Position numbers and translations under genes: made by a program | Part shown: one piece after another, positions 1-7,814 of the stretch | Layout of the letters: each line of letters starts with the position of its first letter | Numbering within the stretch: position 1 is the first letter of the stretch | Notes under the pieces: generated by a model | Seen by the model: only the letters and a program-made list of their open reading frames with translations | Databases searched by the model: none | Told to the model about the DNA's origin: nothing | Source: DASVAL01 sp035649575 | GTDB lineage: Bacteria; Planctomycetota; UBA1135; UBA2386 | Assembly: GCA_035649575.1 (NCBI GenBank) | Contig: DASRJH010000321.1 | Span: forward strand, 1 to 25,010 | Length of the DNA stretch: 25,010 nucleotides | Reading direction: 5' to 3'

Positions 1-935
1 CCTCGGAATTGCCCGTGCGCTACGAGCGCGACATCCTCGAAGTACCCGGCGTGGCCGCCGTGCTGCCGACGCTCGTGTTCATCAACTCGTGCCGCAGCAA
101 CCTCGACCTCGTGACGTTGCACGGCGTCACCACGGCGGATCTCGAGAAGCTCTACGAGCTCGAGGTGCTCGAAGGCTCCGTGGCGGACTGGAAGGCGCGC
201 AGCGACGGCGCTCTCGTCGGCGAGCGCCTCGCGCAGCGGCGCGGCATCCGGGCGGGCCAGCGCGTGCGCCTCGGGGACGTCGACGTGCACGTGGCCGGCA
301 TCGTGCACAGCGACACGGCGGGCGTCGCCAACCTCGCGTTCGTGCACCTCGACCAGCTGAGTCTCGCGCGCAAGCGCCAGGGCGCTGCCACGGAGTTCCT
401 CGTCAAGCTCGATCCGGGCGCCGATCCCGAGGCGATTGCGGCCGCGATCGACGCCCACTTCCACACCGACGCGGCGCGCACCGACACGAAGAGCATGCAG
501 GCCTTCGTCGCGGCCGCGGTCGCCGAGGTCTCGCAGCTCGTCGAGTTCGCGCGGTGGCTCGGCTATCTGGCCGTGCTCGTCATAGCACTCGTCGTCGCGA
601 ACACCGTGTTCATCAGCGCCGAATCGCGCACCGGCGAGATGGGAGTGCTCGAGACCGTCGGCATGACGAAGGGCCGGCTCATGGCCCTGATCGCGAGCGA
701 AGGCATAGGTCTCGGCCTCGCGGGCGGCGTGCTCGGCACGGGCCTCGTCGTGACGCTGCTCGTGCTGCGGCCCGTCACACTCGGCGTCGAGGGTTACGGG
801 ATCGATCTCGCTCCGGGCGTGCAGACGGTGCTGCACTCGCTGCTCGCCGCTCTCGCGATCGGAGTCCTGGCCTCGGCGGCCCCCGCGTTCGCGGTGGCGC
901 GGCGGCCCCTCCACGTCGGCGTCAAGGCGGAGTGA
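1..935 (+). CDS. MacB/FtsX-like ABC transporter permease (5' end cut off)
   Basis: This is the C-terminal part of an inner-membrane permease of the MacB/FtsX/LolE superfamily. The reading frame is open to the left edge, so the first TTG (position 9) is not a credible start. The N-terminal membrane helix and the first part of the periplasmic core domain are missing. About 170 residues of periplasmic domain remain, followed by an FtsX-type module with three hydrophobic helices. The usual cytoplasmic coupling segment (E-x-R-T-G-E-M-G-V-L-E-T-V-G-M-T) lies after the first helix. The stop TGA is directly followed by the ATG of a second permease, so the two are cotranscribed and probably form a heterodimer. 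The ATPase partner is presumably left of the window. The substrate is unknown; lipoprotein or lipid export is the family theme. Confidence 0.88.
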   Translation, partial: SELPVRYERDILEVPGVAAVLPTLVFINSCRSNLDLVTLHGVTTADLEKLYELEVLEGSVADWKARSDGALVGERLAQRRGIRAGQRVRLGDVDVHVAGIVHSDTAGVANLAFVHLDQLSLARKRQGAATEFLVKLDPGADPEAIAAAIDAHFHTDAARTDTKSMQAFVAAAVAEVSQLVEFARWLGYLAVLVIALVVANTVFISAESRTGEMGVLETVGMTKGRLMALIASEGIGLGLAGGVLGTGLVVTLLVLRPVTLGVEGYGIDLAPGVQTVLHSLLAALAIGVLASAAPAFAVARRPLHVGVKAE

Positions 936-2072
936 ATGCTGCCGCTCGCCTACCTGCTGCGAAACCTGCTGCGCCGGCGCGTGCGCACGGCCGTGACGAT
1001 CGGCGGCGTCGCGGCGACGACGATGCTCGTGATCGCGATGCACGCCTTCGCCGAGGGCATGACCACGGCCGCGACCGGCAGCGCGCGCGACGACACGGTC
1101 GTCCTGCTCGGCGTGTCCGCCGAGGTCGACCTCGTGCGTTCCGTGATCCCGCGCGGCAGCGCCGAGGTCGCGGCCGCCTCGGCACCGGGCGTGCTCACGG
1201 TCGGCGACCAGCGCGCAGCCTCGGTCGAGCTGCACATCGCGACGCGCAACGGCAGCCAGGTCGGTCTCCTGCGCGGCATCACGCCCGCCGCGTATCTCGT
1301 GCACGCGGTCACCGTGGTCGAAGGCCGCGAGCCGCGCGAGCCGTTCGAGATCATGGTCGGCGCGCTCGCGGGCGCGCGCATGGGTCTGTCCGCGGACGAG
1401 CTCGCGATCGGCCGCAAGCTGCCGCTCGAACGGCGCGAGTTCGAGATCGTCGGGCACTTCGCCGCGCCGGGCACGGTCTACGAAGCGGAGCTGTGGGCTC
1501 GCCTGCCGGACCTCATGCTCGCCACCAAACGCGAGGACGTGTCGTGCGTCGTGCTGCGGCTAGAGGCCGCGTCGAGCCTGCCCGAGGTGCGCCTGTTCGC
1601 GGCGCGGCGCGTCGACCTCGAGATCACGGCCCTGCCCGAACGCGAGCTCATGCAGACCGTCGCGCGCAGCATCGCGCCGATCGCGGCACTCGCGCGCTGG
1701 ATGGCCGTGCTCGCGGTCGTGGCCGGCGCGTTCGCCTGCGCGAACACCATGTTTGCCGCGGTGCTCGCGCGCACGCGCGAGCTGGCGACGCTGCGCGCGC
1801 TCGGCTACTCGCCTCTGGCCGTTGCCATCGGCCTCGTGCAGGAATCGGCGATGGTCGCGTTCGCGGGCGGCGCGCTCGGGATCCTGCTGGCCCTTGCGGT
1901 CGGCGACATCTCGCTGCGCTATCCGATGGGCGCCTTGCTGCTCGAACCCGATCTGCCGAGTCGCGCGATCGGGCTCGGTGCGGCGTTGGTTTCTGGCCTG
2001 CTCGGTGGCATCGTTCCGGCCGTGCGTGCTGTTCGCCTTCCCCTGATCGATGCCCTAGGAGGTCGTGCGTGA
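936..2072 (+). CDS. MacB/FtsX-like ABC transporter permease
   Basis: Second permease of the same system, 378 residues. It has an N-terminal transmembrane helix (about residues 18-38, preceded by the basic stretch RNLLRRRVRT) and a periplasmic domain of about 200 residues. The C-terminal FtsX module has three helices, with a coupling motif resembling ARTRELATLRALGYSP between the first two. The ATG follows the stop of the first permease with no gap. Its own TGA stop overlaps the GTG start of the next gene (GTGA), so the three genes are translationally linked. Architecture matches paired permeases such as LolC/LolE or MacB-type exporters, but the exported molecule cannot be read from the sequence. 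Confidence in the family is high and in the substrate low. Confidence 0.9.
   Translation: MLPLAYLLRNLLRRRVRTAVTIGGVAATTMLVIAMHAFAEGMTTAATGSARDDTVVLLGVSAEVDLVRSVIPRGSAEVAAASAPGVLTVGDQRAASVELHIATRNGSQVGLLRGITPAAYLVHAVTVVEGREPREPFEIMVGALAGARMGLSADELAIGRKLPLERREFEIVGHFAAPGTVYEAELWARLPDLMLATKREDVSCVVLRLEAASSLPEVRLFAARRVDLEITALPERELMQTVARSIAPIAALARWMAVLAVVAGAFACANTMFAAVLARTRELATLRALGYSPLAVAIGLVQESAMVAFAGGALGILLALAVGDISLRYPMGALLLEPDLPSRAIGLGAALVSGLLGGIVPAVRAVRLPLIDALGGRA
2057..2063 (+). promoter_or_regulatory. Strong ribosome binding site for the cysteine-rich lipoprotein
   Basis: AGGAGGT lies five bases before the GTG at 2069 and inside the end of the upstream permease gene. It is the best Shine-Dalgarno match I noticed in the window and fixes the GTG start. 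It also suggests the lipoprotein is made at a higher rate than the permeases. Confidence 0.75.
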
Positions 2073-2614
2073 TCGTTTCGCGTTGTTCGTCTTTCTCTCT
2101 TCTCCTCCTACTAGGCGCCTGCGGCGCAGACGCGGCCACGACCGGTCCGCCCGCGGTCGCGGCCGCTCCGGCCGTGATGAAGGTCCTGCTCGCCAAGGAC
2201 CCCGGCGACGCAAAGACCGTGAAGGCCGCGAAGGCGGCCGGTCCCGCCGAGCACGTCGTCGTGCTCGGGCGCATTGGCGTGCGGGTCGAGAAGGGCCTCG
2301 CGATGTTCACGCTCGTGGATACGGAGCTCCCCTACTGCGGCGAGAAGAACACGGGCGACAACTGCAAGACGCCGTGGGATTACTGCTGCGAGAGCAAGGA
2401 CACGATCGTCGCCAACTCGCTTCTCGTCGAAGTGCGCGGCGCCGACGGCAAGCCGATCGCCACACCGGCGCTGCCCGATCTGCGGCTGCTCGACGTCGCC
2501 AAGGTCACGGGCAAGCTCATCACCGACGACCACGGCAGCCTGGCGCTGCTCGCCGATGGACTGTTCCGCGTCCAACGACCCAAGGTGCCCGACGACCTCC
2601 GTTGGCCCCAGTGA
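2069..2614 (+). CDS. Cysteine-rich lipoprotein, unknown function, coupled to FtsX permeases
   Basis: A 181-residue secreted lipoprotein. The GTG start is chosen because of the AGGAGGT at 2057-2063 and the four-base overlap with the permease stop. The signal peptide is short, with a leucine run at residues 11-15 and a lipobox L-G-A-C putting the lipidated cysteine at position 18. The mature part has a low-complexity Ala/Pro linker and then a domain with alternating hydrophobic strands (about 61-170) that could be an OB-like beta barrel. Four cysteines sit in a tight group: C90, C99 and C106-C107, in PYCGE...NC.TPWDYCCE. They could form disulfides or bind metal. Operon position suggests it is a partner or substrate of the exporter. 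I cannot assign it to a named family, and the fold is inference. Confidence 0.82.
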   Translation: MIVSRCSSFSLLLLLGACGADAATTGPPAVAAAPAVMKVLLAKDPGDAKTVKAAKAAGPAEHVVVLGRIGVRVEKGLAMFTLVDTELPYCGEKNTGDNCKTPWDYCCESKDTIVANSLLVEVRGADGKPIATPALPDLRLLDVAKVTGKLITDDHGSLALLADGLFRVQRPKVPDDLRWPQ

Positions 2615-2650
2615 TCGAGGCCGCAGTGATCTCCACCGCGTGAACGAGAC

Positions 2651-3775
2651 ATGAACCGACTGCTCGTCGCGCTGTCGCTGTTCCTGGCTCCGCTGCGCTC
2701 GCAGGAAGCCTTCCCCGAGACCGACACGCTGAGGCTGTTCGAGCGGCGCTCGGAGCTGCTGTCGGAGTTCTGGGGCCGCGACATGTCGATCCGCGCCGGC
2801 GTCGTGCTGCCGCCGGGCCTGCGCGGCGACGAACGGCTGCCCGTCTGCTTCTCGATCCACGGCTTCGGCGGCTCCCACCGCGGCGCGATCCGCCGCGCCC
2901 CTGAGCTCGTGAAGGGCATCGAGGAAGGGCGCACGCCGCGCATGCTCTACGTGTTCCTCGACGCCCAGTTCTCGCTCGGGCATCACGAGTTCGCCGACTC
3001 CGTGAACAACGGCCCGTGGGGCAAGGCGCTGACCACCGAGTTCGTGCCCGCGCTCGAGCGGGAGTTCCACGCGTTCGGCACGCCTTCCGCGCGTTTCCTC
3101 ACGGGGCACAGCAGCGGCGGCTGGTCGAGCCTGTGGCTGCAAGTCGCCTACCCCGAGTTCTTCGGCGGCACCTGGTCGACCGCGCCCGACTCCGTCGACT
3201 TCCGCGACTTCACGGGTATCGACGTCTACCGCTTCGCGAACGCCTACACCGATCCCGACGGCAAGCCGATCCAGCTCGTGCGCCGCAACGGAGAATGGGT
3301 GCAGACGATCGAGCAGTTCGTGACCAGGGAGCTCGAAAAGCGCGACCACGGCGGCCAGTTCATGAGCTTCAACGCGGTGTTCTCGCCGCGCGGCGAGGAT
3401 GGGCGGCCGATGCCGCTGTTCGACCCGAAGACGGGCGTCATCGACAAGTTCGTCGCGACGAGCTGGCGCAAGTACGACATCGGCCTGATCCTGCGCGAGA
3501 ACTGGGCGACGCTGGGGCCCAAGCTGAAGGGCAAGCTGCGCGTGTTCATCGGCACGCAGGACACGTTCCGGCTGGAAGGTGCCTGCAAGCTGCTGCACGA
3601 CGATCTCGCGCGGCTCGGAAGCGATGCGAGGGTGATCTTCGCCGAGGGCCGCGACCACGGCACGCTGTTCCAGCCGCATCCGGAGCTGTGGCCCGACGGG
3701 CTGCTCGCGCGCATCCACGCCGAGATGTTCGCCGCGTTCGAGGCGAACCAGCCGAAGGCCGGCGCGGCGAAGTGA
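2651..3775 (+). CDS. Secreted alpha/beta-hydrolase, putative esterase
   Basis: A 374-residue protein with a short signal peptide (hydrophobic stretch LLVALSLFLAPL at residues 4-15). It then shows an alpha/beta-hydrolase of the putative-esterase (esterase D, PF00756-like) type. Visible catalytic elements are an oxyanion-side HGFGG near residue 70, the nucleophile elbow G-H-S-S-G (Ser154) and a C-terminal D335-H336 that would supply the catalytic His. The acid residue cannot be placed with certainty. Expected activity is hydrolysis of a carboxylic ester outside the cytoplasm. The substrate is unknown; feruloyl/acetyl-ester and siderophore-ester hydrolases share this fold. It starts 36 bases after the lipoprotein gene without a clear Shine-Dalgarno and may be read through from that operon. 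Confidence 0.85.
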   Translation: MNRLLVALSLFLAPLRSQEAFPETDTLRLFERRSELLSEFWGRDMSIRAGVVLPPGLRGDERLPVCFSIHGFGGSHRGAIRRAPELVKGIEEGRTPRMLYVFLDAQFSLGHHEFADSVNNGPWGKALTTEFVPALEREFHAFGTPSARFLTGHSSGGWSSLWLQVAYPEFFGGTWSTAPDSVDFRDFTGIDVYRFANAYTDPDGKPIQLVRRNGEWVQTIEQFVTRELEKRDHGGQFMSFNAVFSPRGEDGRPMPLFDPKTGVIDKFVATSWRKYDIGLILRENWATLGPKLKGKLRVFIGTQDTFRLEGACKLLHDDLARLGSDARVIFAEGRDHGTLFQPHPELWPDGLLARIHAEMFAAFEANQPKAGAAK

Positions 3776-3777
3776 GT

Positions 3778-3792
3778 CGCCTGGTCCAGGCG
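3778..3792. terminator. Possible hairpin between convergent genes
   Basis: CGCCTG and CAGGCG form a perfect six-base stem around a three-base loop, between the esterase stop (3775) and the stop of the convergent gene (3809). There is no T run on either strand, so this is at best a weak intrinsic terminator. Confidence 0.3.
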
Positions 3793-3808
3793 CGCCGTTG
3801 GGACCGCG

Positions 3809-5101
3809 CTAACGCAGGTGGCGAGCCCGCAGCCTGGTGATGGTCGCGGTCGTGCCTGCCTCGGCAACGATGCCGGGCTCCCCCTTTCGCGATTTGGTGG
3901 ACTCGATGTCCTCGGAATGGGAGGTGCCTTCGCCGGTGACCGTCAGCTTGTTGCCGATCGTGCTGATCACGAGCGTGTAGGTCCTGCCGTACTCGATCTG
4001 GATCGTGGAGTTCTTCGTTCCGACCGAGAACGCGGGGACCTCCTTCGGGTCCATCTTGTCACCGATGCGCGTGTAGAAGACGAGGGCCCCGGAGTCGAGC
4101 TTGAACTCGACCTCGAGCACATAGTCGCGCCACTTGTCCGCGCGTGTGTAGAGGAGGCCTCCCGATTCGGACTGGTCTCCGAGCTCTTTCATCAGCGTCA
4201 GGCCGGTACCGAACGTGCGCTTGAAGGAGCTCGAAGGAACGATTGTCCAACCTGAAGTGTCCGCGAGCAGGTTGCTCCACGGCACCTTGTTCTGGTACGC
4301 CTCGTCGAACAGCTTCGCGACGATTCCGTTGATCTCAGTGTAGGTCTCGTCACACATCTGTTGGTAGATGGCCTCCGCCTCGGCGTCCTTGTTTGCGATC
4401 GCCTCGTCCAACAAGGTGTGGATCGTGGTCTCGAGGGGGCCATAGGGAACCAGCTGCTCCCCCGTGGTCGCCGAGGCAGCGGCGTTCGCGGCTTTGCGCA
4501 AGGCCTCGATGTAGCGCTTGGTCACTTCCTTGGCTGCCCTGTTGTACCTCTCCAGGAGCTCGCCCCCTGCCTCGGTCGCCTGCGTCTTGAGTTCCTCGTC
4601 CCGCACATATTTGAAGTCATTTTCGAGGATGTCGATAGGCGCGCCTCCGAAGTGCGCCTCGATGGCGGTCAACTTCTTCAAGGCGCGGCCCTTGACGATG
4701 ATTGGCCGTGCCCCGTTAAGCCTGCCGAGCCACGTCTTCACTTCTTCCTGGATGCGTGAGCCTCTCCAGAGCTTGCTGTTCGCAGTGATCTTGTCCCTTG
4801 CGCTCTTGATCGCGTCCTCATTGGTGAGGTCTACGCTCCGGATCTCGGCCAGGAGCTCGTCCAGTCCTCCCCCCCACCCAGGATCACTCTGCGGCCTCCC
4901 CGAGTTGCGCGTGCTCATCACGAACATCAGCACGATGCCTGTCACCAGCGTGACGCCGCCGGTGATGAGCCACCCGATCCTGGCCATCCGTCTTGCATCC
5001 GCCTCGCGCACCCTCCTCGAATCGATGACGTGGTGCGGGGCCCCGTGCGCATGACGCGACGACGCTGCCTTGGCGCCCACCGTGTCCTGGCTACCCACCA
5101 T
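3809..5101 (-). CDS. Membrane-anchored protein with DUF1080-like C-terminal domain
   Basis: A 430-residue protein. The first 40 residues are cytoplasmic and basic, with a His-rich patch. One transmembrane helix (about 42-62) follows, with positive charges on the inner side, so the rest should face outward. Residues about 75-275 are charged and helical. Residues about 281-430 (from DTSGWTIVPS, through G-G-L-L-Y-T, Y-V-L-E-V-E-F-K and G-T-T-A-T-I-T-R-L) resemble the concanavalin-like DUF1080 / 3-keto-disaccharide hydrolase domain common in planctomycetes. Key catalytic residues cannot be confirmed, so a binding role is equally possible. M39 (codon at 4987) is an alternative start just before the helix. 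By eye the gene is less G+C-biased than its neighbours, and it stands alone between convergent and divergent genes. Confidence 0.72.
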   Translation of the reverse strand: MVGSQDTVGAKAASSRHAHGAPHHVIDSRRVREADARRMARIGWLITGGVTLVTGIVLMFVMSTRNSGRPQSDPGWGGGLDELLAEIRSVDLTNEDAIKSARDKITANSKLWRGSRIQEEVKTWLGRLNGARPIIVKGRALKKLTAIEAHFGGAPIDILENDFKYVRDEELKTQATEAGGELLERYNRAAKEVTKRYIEALRKAANAAASATTGEQLVPYGPLETTIHTLLDEAIANKDAEAEAIYQQMCDETYTEINGIVAKLFDEAYQNKVPWSNLLADTSGWTIVPSSSFKRTFGTGLTLMKELGDQSESGGLLYTRADKWRDYVLEVEFKLDSGALVFYTRIGDKMDPKEVPAFSVGTKNSTIQIEYGRTYTLVISTIGNKLTVTGEGTSHSEDIESTKSRKGEPGIVAEAGTTATITRLRARHLR

Positions 5102-5426
5102 CGCTGGCTCCTGCTCGGGAACGGCTGGTTGCCGACCGGAGCGGGATCAGGTCCTGGGCGGTCGGCGGCAGGACGGACGACATCAGCAACAGACGTGGAA
5201 CGCGCACACGCATCTCCGCCGGTCATGGCCAGGAGGATCGACAGCATACGCGGTTCGCGCCGAGGTGTCGGTCCGGGGGCAGCTCGCACGTCCCCGGCCA
5301 GCGAAGCCCCACTGGATAATCAGGGGCCCTGACAGCATTCTGTTGCGCGTCGCAGCCAACTGCGACCGCGTCCGGCACAGAGGCCTGCGACGCAGAACCA
5401 CTACCCAATCCCAACAGGAGAAGACC
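5102..5426. other. 325-base intergenic region
   Basis: No convincing gene. It separates the divergent DUF1080-like gene and the small basic protein, so it should hold both promoters. Items seen: a GATAAT -10-like hexamer at 5315-5320 without a matching -35, a near-palindrome TCAGGG-G-CCCTGA at 5320-5332, and a group of CTGCGAC repeats (listed separately). The plus-strand frame is open through this stretch, but its residues look like random high-GC coding. Confidence 0.5.
5349..5395. repeat. Cluster of CTGCGAC direct and inverted repeats upstream of the small basic protein
   Basis: GTCGCAG (5349-5355) and CTGCGAC (5360-5366) form a perfect seven-base inverted repeat with a CCAA loop. A second CTGCGAC at 5385-5391 is part of CTGCG-A-CGCAG (5385-5395), another perfect inverted repeat. 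The cluster ends about 30 bases before the ATG at 5427. It could be an operator or a leader hairpin, or chance in G+C-rich DNA. Confidence 0.35.
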
Positions 5427-5531
5427 ATGGCGAAAGGACAAATGACAAAGAAGCAGGACAAGAAGAAGCCCGAGAAGACGCTGAAGGAAAAACGCGCCGC
5501 CAAGGCTGCGAAGCGCGCCCTCAAGGGCTGA
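5427..5531 (+). CDS. 34-residue lysine-rich small protein (MAKGQ type)
   Basis: A tiny protein beginning MAKGQMTKKQDKKKPEKT, with 12 lysines and 2 arginines in 34 residues, no aromatic residues and no cysteine. The ATG is preceded by AGGAG at 5416-5420 (six-base spacing), which makes translation credible and argues against the much longer in-frame extension upstream. The opening MAKGQ and the K-K-P-x-K motif recall short conserved hypothetical proteins beginning MAKGQ and rich in KKPKK, which I know from proteobacteria. That link is from memory and unverified. The C-terminal half (EKRAAKAAKRALK) would form a basic amphipathic helix. Nucleic-acid or ribosome binding is a natural guess; the function is unknown. 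A hairpin follows the stop at once. Confidence 0.7.
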   Translation: MAKGQMTKKQDKKKPEKTLKEKRAAKAAKRALKG

Positions 5532-5547
5532 GGACCTCGTCCTCCCG

Positions 5548-5571
5548 CGCGCCTCGCCCGAGCGAGGCGCG
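5548..5571. terminator. Nine-base-pair hairpin between convergent genes
   Basis: CGCGCCTCG (5548-5556) pairs perfectly with CGAGGCGCG (5563-5571) around a six-base loop. It lies between the stop of the small basic protein (5531) and the stop of the convergent MgtC/DUF4010 gene (5575). A T tract is missing, but the position and stem strength fit a bidirectional transcription stop. Confidence 0.5.
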
Positions 5572-5574
5572 ACA

Positions 5575-6837
5575 TCATCCCAACCACACGGCGAACCCGC
5601 CCGCGACGAGGATCGCGGCCGTTCCGAGCAGGACAGGGCGCATCAGCCCGCGGCCCAGGAACGCACCCACGCCGGCCTTCACAAGCGTGTTGCTGACCGA
5701 AGCGACCGCGATCGCGGTGACGGCCATGTGCATCTCGCCGTCCACGGTGCGCGCGCGTTCGGCCATCGACAGCGTGACCGCATCGACGTCCGTGAGCCCC
5801 GCGAGCGCAGCGATCGCGTAGACGCCCGTGCCGGGCAGGTGCTCCTGTGCGAGCTTCAACATCAGCAGCACGAACGCGAACAACGCGACGAACTTGCCGG
5901 CGGCGAGCAACGAGAACGGGTTCTTCAGCGGCACGCTGTTGGCAACCGTCTTCGGGCCTTCCGGCGCCGCGCTCAGGCACACCGCTGACGCTCCCCCGCT
6001 GGCCACGGCCATCGCGGCGAACGGGATGCAAAGGTCCACGAAGATCGGCGGGCAGACGACCGTCGCGACCGCGACGACGCGCGCGAACATGATGCACCAC
6101 GCGAGCAGGATGCCGCCCGCGAGCCGGTTCGCCGCGGCACCCTCCTCGCGGCTCTGCTTGACGAACGTCAGCGTCACCGCTGTCGAGCTGACGAGCCCGC
6201 CCGCCGCCGCCGTGACCGCGACGCCGCGCCCCTCGCCGAGCCAGCGCGTCGCCGCGTAGCCGACGAGCGACAGGCCCGAGATCAGCAGTACGAGCAGCCA
6301 CAGCTTGTACGGATTGATCGCGCCCCACGGATCGATGGCCCGGTCGGGCAGCAGCGGCAGCACGATGAACGTCGCGAGCAGGAAGCGCAGGCCGACGAGC
6401 ACGTCGTCCCAGAGCAGGCGCCCGACGAGGTCGTGCAGCGGTTTCTTGTAGGCGAGCAGCACGGCCGTCGCGATGCCGAGGCCGACCGCGAGCCCGCGCT
6501 GGCCGGTCGTCGCGAGGGCGCCGAGCAGACACGTGACGATGGCGGCCAGCTCGGTCGTGAGCCCGAGGCTCTGCGGCCGTTCGCGCACCGTGGCCACGTA
6601 GCCGGCGATCACGGTCGCGCTCACCGCGAGCACCGCGAACGGCAGCATCCACGGCATCGCGAGCTCCTTCCCCAGGTAGCCCGCGATCGCGCCGATCTGC
6701 GACACCATGATGAACGTGCGCAGGCCCGCGATGCCGAAGCCCTCGCGCTCGTTCCGCTTCTCGCGTTCGATGCCGAGCAGGGCGCCGAGCAGCAGGGCCG
6801 TTCCGAAATCCCTCACCAGGTCGAGTGCGTCCGGCAC
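5575..6837 (-). CDS. MgtC/SapB family protein with C-terminal DUF4010 domain
   Basis: A 420-residue polytopic inner-membrane protein. The N-terminal 150 residues carry the MgtC/SapB pattern: GALLGIERE at about 18-26, then a GLRTF motif and successive hydrophobic helices. Residues from about 180 to the end form the DUF4010 domain with further helices (YAATRWLGEGRGVAVTAAAG, SSTAVTLTF). This two-domain form is common in bacteria. MgtC itself affects magnesium homeostasis and intracellular survival in pathogens, but the fused family has no settled function. The GTG start at 6837 lies nine bases after the ABC ATPase stop (6847), so it is the last gene of the operon. A weak Shine-Dalgarno fits translational coupling. 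Confidence 0.88.
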   Translation of the reverse strand: MPDALDLVRDFGTALLLGALLGIEREKRNEREGFGIAGLRTFIMVSQIGAIAGYLGKELAMPWMLPFAVLAVSATVIAGYVATVRERPQSLGLTTELAAIVTCLLGALATTGQRGLAVGLGIATAVLLAYKKPLHDLVGRLLWDDVLVGLRFLLATFIVLPLLPDRAIDPWGAINPYKLWLLVLLISGLSLVGYAATRWLGEGRGVAVTAAAGGLVSSTAVTLTFVKQSREEGAAANRLAGGILLAWCIMFARVVAVATVVCPPIFVDLCIPFAAMAVASGGASAVCLSAAPEGPKTVANSVPLKNPFSLLAAGKFVALFAFVLLMLKLAQEHLPGTGVYAIAALAGLTDVDAVTLSMAERARTVDGEMHMAVTAIAVASVSNTLVKAGVGAFLGRGLMRPVLLGTAAILVAGGFAVWLG

Positions 6838-6846
6838 GCGCGCAAT

Positions 6847-7809
6847 CTATCGCGCAGACCTGCTCGGAACATCCGTCGGCTCGCCGGTCACCGACAGGAA
6901 GTACTCTTCGAGCGTGTTGCCTTCGGTCATCGCGCGCGGCGCGACGCCGAGATCGAGGATCGCGCGCATCACGGCGATCACCGCGTCGTCGGCGGGCTTG
7001 CCGTCGGGCACCGCGAGATGCAGGCGGTAGCGGTGCGGGCCGAGCTCTTCGACGGTGCTGACGAACACGGTGCGCAGGCGTGCCTTGTCCGACTCGACGA
7101 ACGGCCGCGACGTCGTGACCTCGATCCTGCGACCCTGGCGCGTGATGTCCTGCACGGATCCCGTGATCTTGAGCTTGCCGTGGTCGAGGATCGCGACGTG
7201 GTCGCAGAGCTCCTGGATCTCGGCGAGGTTGTGCGAGCTGATGACCGTCGTGACCCGACGCGACTGCTGCAGCTCGCGCACGAGGTCGCGGATCTGCCGC
7301 GCGTTCTGCGGATCGAGCCCCGAAGTCGGCTCGTCGAGGAGGATCAGCTCGGGCTGGCCGAGGAAGGCCTGCGCGATGCCCATGCGCTTCAACATGCCGT
7401 GCGACAGCGCGTGGATGCCGCGTTTCTTGTATTGCGCGATGCCGACGCGCTCCATCGCTTCGGTCACTTCGCGCTGCGCCGTCGCGGCGTCGCTGCCGTC
7501 GAGCCGGCGCAGGAACACGAGCTGTTCGACGATCGGCACGTTGCGCTGGAACGCGGCGTCCTGCGGCAGGATCGTCATGCGGCCCTGCAGCTCCGAGACG
7601 TGCGAGATGTCGGTGCCGAGCACACGCAGCGAACCGCCGTCTGCCCGCAGGAAGCCCGCGGCGATCGAGAACAACGTCGTCTTGCCGGCCCCATTGGGAC
7701 CGAGCAGCCCGAAGATGGAGCCCATCGGCACGTCGAACGTGACGTCGTCGAGTGCTTGCGTCTTGTCGAAGCGCTTGCTGAGGTTCTGGATGCGAAGGGC
7801 TTCGGCCAT
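6847..7809 (-). CDS. ABC transporter ATP-binding protein
   Basis: A 320-residue cytoplasmic ATPase energising the ABC-2 permease encoded just upstream. All nucleotide-binding motifs are present: Walker A GPNGAGKT at 37-44, Q-loop Q83, signature LSHGM at 135-139 (an atypical form of LSGGQ), Walker B LILLDE at 155-160 followed by PTSGLDP, and H-loop H193. The last 90 residues are the accessory C-terminal domain typical of this export subfamily (NosF/CcmA/drug-exporter-like). The ATG at 7809 is chosen because the preceding in-frame stretch lies inside the permease gene. Only five bases separate it from the permease stop. The substrate is unknown. Confidence 0.93.
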   Translation of the reverse strand: MAEALRIQNLSKRFDKTQALDDVTFDVPMGSIFGLLGPNGAGKTTLFSIAAGFLRADGGSLRVLGTDISHVSELQGRMTILPQDAAFQRNVPIVEQLVFLRRLDGSDAATAQREVTEAMERVGIAQYKKRGIHALSHGMLKRMGIAQAFLGQPELILLDEPTSGLDPQNARQIRDLVRELQQSRRVTTVISSHNLAEIQELCDHVAILDHGKLKITGSVQDITRQGRRIEVTTSRPFVESDKARLRTVFVSTVEELGPHRYRLHLAVPDGKPADDAVIAVMRAILDLGVAPRAMTEGNTLEEYFLSVTGEPTDVPSRSAR

Positions 7810-7814
7810 GGGTC

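Noticed and set aside
89..2068. Long plus-strand open frame running into the lipoprotein gene
   Set aside because: It is the shadow of the two permease genes in another frame: composition is Arg/Ala/Gly-rich with no domain. Only the part from GTG 2069 is real.
2111..3718. 535-codon minus-strand open frame opposite the esterase
   Set aside because: Arg/Glu/Val-rich antisense reading of the esterase and lipoprotein genes; the plus strand shows a catalytic GHSSG motif and signal peptides.
5070..5426. 119-codon in-frame extension of the small basic protein
   Set aside because: The extension overlaps the divergent gene start, has random-looking composition, and the AGGAG site clearly serves the ATG at 5427.
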